A stretch of 9,099 nucleotides of DNA from Clostridiales bacterium UBA1446. GTDB lineage: Bacteria; Bacillota; Clostridia; Oscillospirales; Oscillospiraceae. Of the stretch, positions 1 to 6,403 are shown piece after piece; the first letter of the stretch is position 1; each line of letters starts with the position of its first letter. The DNA is taken from NCBI GenBank assembly GCA_002329245.1, contig DCTG01000194.1, forward strand, positions 18,785 through 27,883, given 5' to 3'. Below the pieces are notes generated by a model. It had not been told where the DNA came from, ran no database searches, and saw nothing but the letters and a program-made list of their open reading frames with translations. The position numbers and the translations under genes are program-made.

Positions 1-968
1 CCCGCCGCTGCTGCATGGTCAGCGACGACATTGACGCGCTGCATATCGCCCGCTGCGGACACCTGGATTACAAGATCCGCATGGCCATCGGCGAGGGGAT
101 CGACCCCGTGACCGCCATCCAGATGGTCACCATCAACCCCGCCGAGTCCTTCCGGCTTGACGACAAAATAGGCTCCATTACGCCGGGCAAGCAGGCGGAC
201 ATCGTATTTTTGAAGGATCTTTGCTCCCTGGAAATCACAAGGGTAATGTCCGACGGGAAGATTGTGGTGGAAGGAGGCAAACTTGCGTTCGAGATGCCCG
301 CGCCCGTGTACAGCGAGGCCGTAATCAACACCGTCCGCCTCCTGAAGCCCGTTACGGGCGGCGATCTCGTCATCCGTGTGCCGGAGAACACCAAAAGCGC
401 GAAGGTCCGCGTAATCGGCGCCTCCCCCGTCTCCCTTCTGACGGAAGCGCTGGAAGCCGAAGTCCCGGCGAAGGACGGGGTGCTGCTGCCGGACATCGGG
501 AACGACGTGCTGCGCATTGCCTGCGTGGAGCGTTACGGCAAGAACGGCTCCATCGGAAAGGCCTTTATCCGGAACTTCGGCCTCAAGGAGGGCGCGCTTG
601 CCATCAGCGTGGGACACGACCACCACAACATTACCGTGGTGGGCTGCGACGCGGACGATATGGCGTTGGCCGTCAACCGCGTAGCCGAGCTGCAGGGAGG
701 CTTCGTATTGGTTAACCGCGGAAAGGTTTTGGAGGAAATCGCCCTTCCCGTCTGCGGCCTTCTGTCCACGGAAAGCGGAGACGCGGTTGCCGACAAGCTC
801 CAGAAAATGCTCGAGCTCCTTGCCGGACTGGGCTGCACCATGCCCTCTCCCAACGTGACGCTCTCCTTCATTCCGCTTATTTTCATTCCCTTCTTAGCCA
901 TCACCGATCAGGGGCTTTTTGACGTAATCCAGTTTAAAATCGTCGATCCGGTCATTTCCCTCAACTAA
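1..968 (+). CDS. ade: Adenine deaminase, C-terminal part (5' truncated by window edge)
   Basis: The gene enters from the left edge; the reading frame is open from base 3, so the ATG at 15 is an internal Met. About 321 residues are visible, against roughly 570-600 for the family. Adenine deaminase converts adenine to hypoxanthine plus ammonia in the cytoplasm (purine salvage and catabolism). Seen first is the end of the amidohydrolase barrel: a metal-site SDD motif, then DPVTAIQMVTINPAE, then the ITPGKQADIVFL return to the small beta domain. The adenine deaminase C-terminal domain follows, with its hallmarks GHDHHNITVVG, a GGFVLVNRGKVLEEIALPVC-like strand and a closing TDQGLFDVI segment. The domain order separates it from plain amidohydrolases. 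A second deaminase-type gene follows 75 bases downstream on the same strand, probably in the same operon. The N-terminal HxH metal motif lies outside the window. Confidence 0.93.
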   Translation, partial: RRCCMVSDDIDALHIARCGHLDYKIRMAIGEGIDPVTAIQMVTINPAESFRLDDKIGSITPGKQADIVFLKDLCSLEITRVMSDGKIVVEGGKLAFEMPAPVYSEAVINTVRLLKPVTGGDLVIRVPENTKSAKVRVIGASPVSLLTEALEAEVPAKDGVLLPDIGNDVLRIACVERYGKNGSIGKAFIRNFGLKEGALAISVGHDHHNITVVGCDADDMALAVNRVAELQGGFVLVNRGKVLEEIALPVCGLLSTESGDAVADKLQKMLELLAGLGCTMPSPNVTLSFIPLIFIPFLAITDQGLFDVIQFKIVDPVISLN

Positions 969-974
969 GAAAGC

Positions 975-1019
975 GGAAGGCCGGCCGGAGGAAAGGAAAC
1001 GCCCGTCCGGCCGGCTTCC
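975..1019 (+). other. Intercistronic GC-rich hairpin between two deaminase genes
   Basis: The arms GGAAGGCCGGCCGG (975-988) and CCGGCCGGCTTCC (1007-1019) pair over 13 bp with one bulged G around an 18-base loop. No T-run follows, and a good ribosome site starts 12 bases later. It is therefore more likely an RNA-stability or attenuation element than a full terminator. Partial termination between the two genes cannot be excluded. Confidence 0.6.
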
Positions 1020-1043
1020 AATCGCCGACCAAGGAGGATAACG

Positions 1044-2414
1044 ATGAAGCAGACGCTACTGAAAAACGGCTACATTGTCACCATGAACGATGCCGACGAG
1101 GTTTTCGACGGCGGCAGCGTTCTGGTGGAAGACGATAAAATTACGGCGGTCGGCAGGGTTGACCCCGCCCTGGTCAAACCCGGCGCGGAGATCATCGAAT
1201 TAAACGGCCGCTATGTGCTGCCCGGCTTTGTCAACACACACGTCCACACCTCGCAGCAAATCAGCCGCGGCGTCGGAGACGACGTGGACTTTATCTGCTG
1301 GCTGCACGAGCGCATGTGGCCCTTTGAGTCCAACATGACGGAGGAAGACTCCTATATTTCCACCCTCTGCGCCGCCGCGGAGCTGATCCGGTCCGGCGTC
1401 ACCTCCTTTGCAGAGCCCGGCGGCCAGTTTGTCGCCGGCATGTGCAGGGCGACGGCGGAGGTCGGCCTGCGCGGCAAGCTCGCCAAGTCTGTAATGGACT
1501 GCGGCGAAGGCCTGCCCGCCGTCTGGCAGAAAACCATGGAGCAGGAGCTGGAGCAGCAGGTCCGAGATCTGGAGGCGTTTCACAATACGGCGGACGGCCG
1601 CGTTCAGGTCTGGTTCGGCCTGCGCACCATTTTCAACAACTCCGACGAGCTGTGCGTGAAAACCAAGGAACTGGCGGATCAATACGGCGTCGGCATCCAC
1701 ATGCACGTGGCCGAGGCAAAGGAAGAAAAAGAATATACCTACGCCCGCTGGGGCGAGGGAACGGTAAAGCACCTGGAGCGCTTAGGGGTTTTGGGGCCGA
1801 ATCTGTTGGCCGTTCATACCGTATGGCTGACCGAGGAGGATCTCGACCTGATGAAGCTGCGCGACGTCAAGGTTTCGCACAATCCGGCTTCCGCGATGCG
1901 CGTGCTCGGCTTCGCCCCGGTTCCGAAAATGCTGGAGAAGGGCATCTGCGTCTCCATCGGTACGGACGGCGCGTCCTCCTCCAACCGCATGGACATTGTG
2001 GACGAAATGTGGCTGACGAGCCTGATCCACAAGGGATGGCGGCTGGACCCCACGGTGGTTCCGTCCACCAGCATCCTGCGCATGGCGACCAAGAACGGCG
2101 CCCGCGCACTCGGAGACGAGGATCTGTACGGCATGCTGAAGCCCGGTATGAAGGCGGACCTGATTGTAATCAACCCCTACGGGGCTTCCATGATGCCCGT
2201 CAACGACAAAATTGCCGCCCTTGTCACCGCGATGCACTCCTCAAACGTCGAGAGCACCATGTGCGACGGACGTTGGCTCATGCGCGACCGCAAGCTTTTG
2301 TGCATGGACGAGGAAGCCGTTTTAAAAGCGGGCGCGGAGCACGCCGCGGCCATTTACCGGAGGGCCGGCATTGTACTCCCGGACCGCTTTCCGGTTATCC
2401 GGATAACGGAGTGA
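1044..2414 (+). CDS. Amidohydrolase, SAH/MTA deaminase-chlorohydrolase family
   Basis: This 456-residue cytoplasmic metal-dependent hydrolase belongs to the COG0402-type amidohydrolases, which include SAH/MTA deaminases, guanine and 8-oxoguanine deaminases and triazine hydrolases. The ATG is set by AAGGAGGA at 1031-1038. Visible motifs are an N-terminal beta domain (1-60), the metal pair NTHVH (H66, H68), HMHVAE (H221 ligand, E224 general acid/base), AVHTVWL (H258), and GTDGASSSN with the metal Asp D308. The segment SHNPASAMRVLGFAPVPKML matches the loop before that Asp in SAH/MTA deaminases. The C-terminal LKPGMKADLIVI strand closes the second beta domain. All catalytic positions look intact and the length is typical. 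Placement behind adenine deaminase suggests a purine base or nucleoside substrate; this is inference. An 8-oxoguanine-, guanine- or triazine-type substrate remains possible, because the family cannot be resolved by eye. Confidence 0.9.
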   Translation: MKQTLLKNGYIVTMNDADEVFDGGSVLVEDDKITAVGRVDPALVKPGAEIIELNGRYVLPGFVNTHVHTSQQISRGVGDDVDFICWLHERMWPFESNMTEEDSYISTLCAAAELIRSGVTSFAEPGGQFVAGMCRATAEVGLRGKLAKSVMDCGEGLPAVWQKTMEQELEQQVRDLEAFHNTADGRVQVWFGLRTIFNNSDELCVKTKELADQYGVGIHMHVAEAKEEKEYTYARWGEGTVKHLERLGVLGPNLLAVHTVWLTEEDLDLMKLRDVKVSHNPASAMRVLGFAPVPKMLEKGICVSIGTDGASSSNRMDIVDEMWLTSLIHKGWRLDPTVVPSTSILRMATKNGARALGDEDLYGMLKPGMKADLIVINPYGASMMPVNDKIAALVTAMHSSNVESTMCDGRWLMRDRKLLCMDEEAVLKAGAEHAAAIYRRAGIVLPDRFPVIRITE

Positions 2415-2464
2415 AGCCTTTGCTTCCCCGAAATTGTATCCGGGCCGAAGAAAGACAGAACAAC

Positions 2465-2492
2465 GACCGGGGGCAGGGTTCCGCCCCCGGTC
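2465..2492 (+). terminator. Strong hairpin, probable terminator of the deaminase operon
   Basis: GACCGGGGGC (2465-2474) and GCCCCCGGTC (2483-2492) form a perfect 10-bp stem with an 8-base loop, 50 bases past the amidohydrolase stop. The downstream T-tract is poor (atgatttc), so termination may be incomplete. Its position before a new promoter supports the call. Confidence 0.65.
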
Positions 2493-2571
2493 ATGATTTC
2501 ACCGCTGCAAGGCGAGCGGAAACCCGCCCGTGTTTCTCCCCAAAATCCCGGGCAATTTTAGACAATCATTC

Positions 2572-2600
2572 TTCACTTTTGTAGAAAAATGGCGTATACT
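2572..2600 (+). promoter_or_regulatory. Sigma-A type promoter for the cvpA-like gene
   Basis: A -35 element TTCACT (2572-2577) and a -10 element TATACT (2595-2600) are separated by exactly 17 bases. They lie in an AT-rich pocket of otherwise GC-rich DNA. Transcription would start near 2607, giving a leader of about 35 bases. Confidence 0.7.
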
Positions 2601-2641
2601 GTATTTATTGCTGCCAACTTGCTTTTCGCCTGGAGGGTGTC

Positions 2642-3310
2642 ATGGGACTTTGGCTTATATTCGACGCGGTGATTCTGCTGATTGTCATTTTAAGGGCCTT
2701 CCGGGGCGCCGTCAGAGGCTTTTTTCTGTCGCTGTCAGGTCTGATCGCAATGATCGGAGGACTGTTCGGCGGCATGTGGGTATCCGGCCGCTTTTCCGAG
2801 CGCCTGCTCCGGTCCGTCTTACTGCCCCTGGTGGATAAGGCGTTCGGTTCTTCTGTCCAGGTGCCGGAATCCCTTCCCAAATTGTCCGAATTATTGGAAG
2901 AAGTGAAGCTTCCCGCCTTTCTGACCTCGGGCGTCGCCGAGGAGGCGGTGGAGCGCGCCCGGGAAGCGGGCAGCGGCCTGCTTACGGCCGCAAAAGAGGT
3001 CATCGCGCAGCGCGGCGCGGAGATTCTTGTTTTCATCCTTGCCTTTATCGCAATCTATTTGCTGCTCATGCTTCTCTTCCGCGGCCTGAACCTGCTGTTC
3101 CGGCTGCCGGTTCTCGGGCTTTTCAACAAAACGTTGGGCGCGGTGTTCGGCGTTGTTTCCGGCGTGCTGCTTGCGGCGGTTCTGCTTGGCGCGGCCGGCT
3201 TCTTTTTCCCCTCTCTTTCCATGCCGGGCGGCGTGTTTTCCCCTGAAAACTTAGAAAAAACCTATCTCACCAAATACTTCTTTGAGTATCTTCTGATCTG
3301 GCTGAAATAA
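2642..3310 (+). CDS. CvpA family membrane protein
   Basis: This 222-residue integral membrane protein resembles the CvpA family (named from colicin V production). In Firmicutes that family is widespread and has no settled biochemical role. The ATG follows GGAGGG at 2632-2637, at a rather short spacing. Predicted membrane segments lie near residues 2-19, 25-47, 125-147 and 163-189. The early F-D-A-V-I-L and RGAVRGFF pattern and the late FNKTLGAVFGVVSGVLL segment (161-177) are typical of the family. A soluble, amphipathic Glu/Lys-rich stretch (about 70-120) separates the two membrane pairs. The gene has its own promoter. It has no terminator of its own: the next promoter starts 13 bases after the stop, so read-through RNA enters the T-box leader. 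Confidence 0.85.
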   Translation: MGLWLIFDAVILLIVILRAFRGAVRGFFLSLSGLIAMIGGLFGGMWVSGRFSERLLRSVLLPLVDKAFGSSVQVPESLPKLSELLEEVKLPAFLTSGVAEEAVERAREAGSGLLTAAKEVIAQRGAEILVFILAFIAIYLLLMLLFRGLNLLFRLPVLGLFNKTLGAVFGVVSGVLLAAVLLGAAGFFFPSLSMPGGVFSPENLEKTYLTKYFFEYLLIWLK

Positions 3311-3322
3311 AAAACTTAATGT

Positions 3323-3351
3323 TTGACAAATACAAAAAAATCTGCTATTAT
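3323..3351 (+). promoter_or_regulatory. Near-consensus sigma-A promoter for the T-box leader
   Basis: TTGACA (3323-3328) is a perfect -35 element and TATTAT (3346-3351) differs from consensus at one base. The spacer is 17 bases. Transcription should start near 3358. The region between them is A-rich, which fits a strong constitutive promoter whose output is set by the attenuator downstream. Confidence 0.88.
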
Positions 3352-3357
3352 GCCGCT

Positions 3358-3650
3358 AATATTCCAAATGCAAGGATGGGGACGCCGCGCAGCCGCGTGT
3401 CACAGAGAGCTGTTGGATGGTGGAAAACAGCACACAAATCTGCCGCGCACTCGCCCCGGAGCAGCCATCTGAACGCTGAATCTTTCAGCCGCGTAGGTAT
3501 GGCCGGGTTTCTCGCCGTTATCAGGAGCAGGCATTCATCCTAAGGGATTGATGCCGGGAAAGCGGGCATGCCATATGCCAATAAGAGTGGTACCGCGGAA
3601 GCGTATGCTTTCGTCTCTTGCGTTACGCAGGAAGACGAAAGCATTTTTTG
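3358..3650 (+). ncRNA. T-box riboswitch (tRNA-sensing leader)
   Basis: The leader has the canonical T-box order. A long Stem I has its base at GATGG/CCATC (3375-3379 with 3465-3469). Its distal part carries AGAGAG (3404-3409), a closing CTGT/ACAG helix and a GGATGGTG-type apical loop. A Stem II-like hairpin follows (about 3473-3494), then a Stem III region with CCGTTATC (3526 onward). The T-box core AAGAGTGGTACCGCGG lies at 3583-3598. The AAGAG segment can pair with CTCTT at 3615-3619 to make the antiterminator, leaving TGGT (3588-3591) as the tRNA-binding bulge. TGGT implies a tRNA with discriminator base A. The specifier codon lies in the right strand of Stem I (about 3436-3453) but cannot be fixed by eye. 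Among the readings seen there are CGC, GCA, ACT and CTC, so the amino acid is unassigned. Confidence 0.93.
3605..3649 (+). terminator. T-box intrinsic terminator
   Basis: ATGCTTTCGTCT (3605-3616) pairs perfectly over 12 bp with AGACGAAAGCAT (3633-3644), followed by six T residues (3644-3649). Its 5' arm overlaps the sequence used by the antiterminator (3614-3619), so the two folds exclude each other, as expected for a transcriptional T-box. It would also stop read-through from the cvpA-like gene. Confidence 0.93.
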
Positions 3651-3689
3651 TTTCCCGGGAACGTATCCTATCCCAAGCGTTCCGGGAAA
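3651..3689 (+). other. Second hairpin directly after the T-box terminator
   Basis: TTTCCCGGGAACG (3651-3663) pairs with CGTTCCGGGAAA (3678-3689) over 12 bp with one bulged G and a 14-base loop. It starts one base after the terminator T-run, with no T-run of its own. A small GCCCG/CGGGC hairpin follows at 3691-3704. A role in RNA processing, stability or further attenuation is possible. None is demonstrated. Confidence 0.55.
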
Positions 3690-3769
3690 TGCCCGGCCGC
3701 GGGCGGTTTCTCAGGCGCCTTTCCCCTTGTCCCGCGCCTTCCCCTAGGATGTGCATGTATCACACACAG

Positions 3770-3793
3770 CCGGCATCGCCGGCGGATTGGAGG
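3770..3793 (+). promoter_or_regulatory. Ribosome binding site with small hairpin just upstream
   Basis: TTGGAGG (3787-3793) lies five bases before the ATG at 3799. It fixes that start rather than the in-frame GTG at 3751, which has no ribosome site. A tight 6-bp hairpin, GCCGGC-ATC-GCCGGC (3770-3784), ends three bases before this site. Confidence 0.65.
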
Positions 3794-3798
3794 TTACT

Positions 3799-6330
3799 AT
3801 GAAGCTAGCATTTTCAACCGTTGGCTGCCCTGATTTCAGTTGGGCGGACATTTACTCCATGGCGAAGGACCTCGGTTTCGACGGGATCGAAATCCGCGGT
3901 CTCGGCAAAGAGATCTTTGCGGTCAAAGCGCAGCCTTTTACTGAAAGCCAGCTGCCGGAAACGAAAAAACAGCTTCAGCGGCTGCGGCTTGAAATCCCCT
4001 GCCTGTCTTCGGGCTGCTGCCTGAAATTCGCGGACAGAGCGGAGGAAAACGAGCGGGAAATCTTAGAGTACATTCAGCTTGCCGCGAAACTCGGCACACC
4101 GTATATCCGTATTTTGGGCGACCTAAACCCGCAGCCCGAGGGAGAGGTTGACGACGAAGCCGTCCTCGCCGCGCTCCGCCGCCTTGCTCCGGCTGCGGAA
4201 GCAGACAACGTCACCCTGCTTGTTGAGACAAACGGCGTCTATGCCGATACCGCCCGGCTGGGCAGATTATTAAACCGGGTGGAAAGCGACCATGTCGCCG
4301 CACTCTGGGATATGCATCACCCTTACCGTTTCGCGGGGGAAACGCCGGGCAGAACCGTGCAGAATCTCGGCGCCTATATCAAATACGTTCATATCAAGGA
4401 CTCCGCCGTTGTAAACGGAACGGCCCAGTACCGCATGATGGGAGAGGGCGACCTTCCCATTGACGAAATGATGATGGCGCTTCGTTCCATCAACTATGAC
4501 GGCTATATTTCCTTTGAGTGGGTCAAGCGCTGGGCCAAGGATCTTGCCGATCCGGGCATCGTATTCCCGCATTTCACCAACTACATGAGCCGCTATCTGG
4601 ATAAATACCGGGTGAAACGGCATCTGTACGACAACAACGCGAAAACCGGCAAGTACGTGTGGGAAAAAGAGACGCTCATTGACCTGACTTTTCCACAGGT
4701 GTTGGACCGGATGGTGGAGGAATTTCCGGACCAGTACGCCTTCCGTTACACCACCTTGGACTATACCCGGACCTACTCGGAATTCCGGGACGATGTCGAC
4801 ACCTTCGCCCGGTCCCTGATCGCGCTTGGCGTAAAACCCGGCGATCACGTCGCAATCTGGGCGACCAACGTTCCCCAGTGGTTCATTACCTTTTGGGCCA
4901 GTACGAAAATCGGCGCGGTGCTGGTTACGGTGAACACCGCATACAAAATTCATGAAGCCGAATATCTCCTGCGCCAGTCGGACACCCATACCCTTGTTCT
5001 GATCGACGGATACAAGGATTCCGATTACGTGGGGATCATCCGGGAAATCTGCCCGGAGCTTTTAGACCTGGAGCCTGGGAAGCCTTTGCGGTCCAAGCGC
5101 CTTCCCTTCCTCCGAAACGTTATCACCATCGAATCCCGGCAGCCCGGATGCCTCACCTGGGAGGACGCGCTTGCCCTGTCGGAAAAGGTGCCGCCCGAGG
5201 AAGTATTCCGCAGGGCGCTCTCCATCGGGAAAAACGATGTCTGCAATATGCAGTACACCTCCGGCACGACGGGATTCCCGAAAGGCGTCATGCTGACGCA
5301 CTATAACGTGGTGAACAACGGCAAAACCATCGGAGACTGCATGGATCTGTCCACGGCCGACCGGATGCTGATACACGTCCCCATGTTCCACTGTTTCGGC
5401 ATGGTATTGGCCATGACCGCCGCCATGACGCACGGCGCGACCATGTGTCCCATCCCGTACTTTTCCCCCAAACCGTCGCTGGCGTGCATCAACCAGGAAA
5501 AAATCACCTGCTGCCACGGCGTTCCCACCATGTTTATCGCGATGCTTGAGCATGAGGATTTCGCGAAAACCGACTTTTCCCACATGCGGACCGGAATCAT
5601 GGCCGGAAGCCCCTGCCCGGTCAAGGTCATGCAGGACGTGGTCGAAAAGATGAACATGAGCCAGATCACGATCGTATACGGCCAGACGGAGGCCTCTCCC
5701 GGATGCACGCAGAGCCGTGTGGACGACTCCGTCGAATTGCGCGTCAATACGGTCGGGCGCGCGCTTCCCGGCGTGGAATGCAAAATCGTGGATCCGGTGA
5801 CCGGGGAAGACCTTCCGGACAATGTGGACGGCGAGTTTGTCGCCCGCGGCTACAACGTGATGAAGGGCTACTATAAAATGCCGGAAGCGACCGCGGCCGC
5901 CATAGATGAAAACGGCTGGCTGCATACCGGCGACCTGGCCAGGCGCCTGCCCGGCGGCTATTATAAAATTACGGGACGCATCAAGGACATGATCATCCGG
6001 GGCGGCGAAAACATTTACCCGAAAGAGATTGAAGATTTCCTTTACACGCACCCCAAGGTCAAGGACGTCCAGGTAATCGGGGTTCCCGACAAGCAGTACG
6101 GCGAGGAAATCATGGCCTGCATCATCCTGAAGGAGGGCAAAACCGCGACGGCGGATGAAATTAAGGAGTATGTCCGCTCTCATATGGCCAAACATAAAAC
6201 CCCGCGCTATGTGGAATTTGTTTCGGAGTTCCCCATGAACGCCGCAGGCAAAATTCTCAAGTACAAAATGCGGGAGCAGGCAATCGAACTGCTCGGCCTG
6301 CACGCGGAAAGCCATACGGTAACCGCATAA
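3799..6330 (+). CDS. TIM-barrel isomerase-like domain fused to acyl-CoA ligase
   Basis: This 843-residue cytoplasmic fusion starts at ATG 3799 behind a good ribosome site. Residues 1 to about 265 form a xylose isomerase-like TIM barrel (sugar phosphate isomerase/epimerase superfamily). Its usual metal-ligand positions are present: LVETNG E143, WDMHH D171, VHIKD H198 and SFEW E240. A short linker (about 266-295) leads to a complete adenylate-forming ligase: P-loop YTSGTTGFPKG (486-496), YGQTE (627-631), HTGD (709-712), GRIKDMIIRGGENIYPKEIE (726-745), and C-terminal catalytic Lys in NAAGKILK (K818). Its core most resembles the ACSF2/YngI medium-chain acyl-CoA synthetases, which make acyl-AMP and then acyl-CoA. 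Both halves look active. The physiological substrate is unknown. A T-box and its own promoter precede it, so tRNA charging probably controls expression. Fusion suggests that the barrel makes or modifies a carboxylate the ligase activates; this is inference. Confidence 0.92.
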   Translation: MKLAFSTVGCPDFSWADIYSMAKDLGFDGIEIRGLGKEIFAVKAQPFTESQLPETKKQLQRLRLEIPCLSSGCCLKFADRAEENEREILEYIQLAAKLGTPYIRILGDLNPQPEGEVDDEAVLAALRRLAPAAEADNVTLLVETNGVYADTARLGRLLNRVESDHVAALWDMHHPYRFAGETPGRTVQNLGAYIKYVHIKDSAVVNGTAQYRMMGEGDLPIDEMMMALRSINYDGYISFEWVKRWAKDLADPGIVFPHFTNYMSRYLDKYRVKRHLYDNNAKTGKYVWEKETLIDLTFPQVLDRMVEEFPDQYAFRYTTLDYTRTYSEFRDDVDTFARSLIALGVKPGDHVAIWATNVPQWFITFWASTKIGAVLVTVNTAYKIHEAEYLLRQSDTHTLVLIDGYKDSDYVGIIREICPELLDLEPGKPLRSKRLPFLRNVITIESRQPGCLTWEDALALSEKVPPEEVFRRALSIGKNDVCNMQYTSGTTGFPKGVMLTHYNVVNNGKTIGDCMDLSTADRMLIHVPMFHCFGMVLAMTAAMTHGATMCPIPYFSPKPSLACINQEKITCCHGVPTMFIAMLEHEDFAKTDFSHMRTGIMAGSPCPVKVMQDVVEKMNMSQITIVYGQTEASPGCTQSRVDDSVELRVNTVGRALPGVECKIVDPVTGEDLPDNVDGEFVARGYNVMKGYYKMPEATAAAIDENGWLHTGDLARRLPGGYYKITGRIKDMIIRGGENIYPKEIEDFLYTHPKVKDVQVIGVPDKQYGEEIMACIILKEGKTATADEIKEYVRSHMAKHKTPRYVEFVSEFPMNAAGKILKYKMREQAIELLGLHAESHTVTA

Positions 6331-6334
6331 CAGC

Positions 6335-6370
6335 GAACAAGCGGAACGGTTAAACCCGTTCCGCTTGTTC
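6335..6370. terminator. Bidirectional hairpin between convergent genes
   Basis: GAACAAGCGGAACGG (6335-6349) and CCGTTCCGCTTGTTC (6356-6370) form a perfect 15-bp stem with a 6-base loop. It starts five bases after the ligase-fusion stop and lies 33 bases past the htrA-like stop on the other strand. T-tracts are weak on both sides, but position and stem strength support a shared terminator. Confidence 0.8.
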
Positions 6371-6403
6371 TGTATATGGAAAGAGAGGGAAAAGGAATTT
6401 GCG

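Noticed and set aside
15..17. ATG at 15 as the start of the first gene
   Set aside because: The frame is open to the window edge, and the visible protein starts in the middle of the amidohydrolase barrel at the metal-site SDD motif.
981..988. GGCCGGCC-type palindromes around 980-1015 as an attachment or origin site
   Set aside because: They are explained as the two arms of one hairpin. No integrase, repeat pair or replication gene is nearby.
1442..2584. Open frame of 380 codons on the plus strand, overlapping the amidohydrolase
   Set aside because: It is a frame-shifted, Arg/Gly/Pro-rich product of high-GC DNA and runs through the terminator hairpin at 2465-2492. The overlapping amidohydrolase has every motif.
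3751..3798. GTG at 3751 as the start of the fusion protein
   Set aside because: No ribosome site precedes it. The extra 16 residues do not belong to the TIM barrel, which begins properly with MKLAFSTVG at 3799 behind TTGGAGG.
3319..3802. Small plus-strand open frames (from 3319, 3548 and 3618) in the leader
   Set aside because: They lie in the structured T-box leader, have no convincing ribosome sites, and translate the terminator hairpin. A leader peptide is not needed for T-box control.
5062..6315. Open frame of 417 codons on the minus strand
   Set aside because: It is a shadow of the acyl-CoA ligase half of the fusion. It is rich in His, Val and Arg and shows no family motif.
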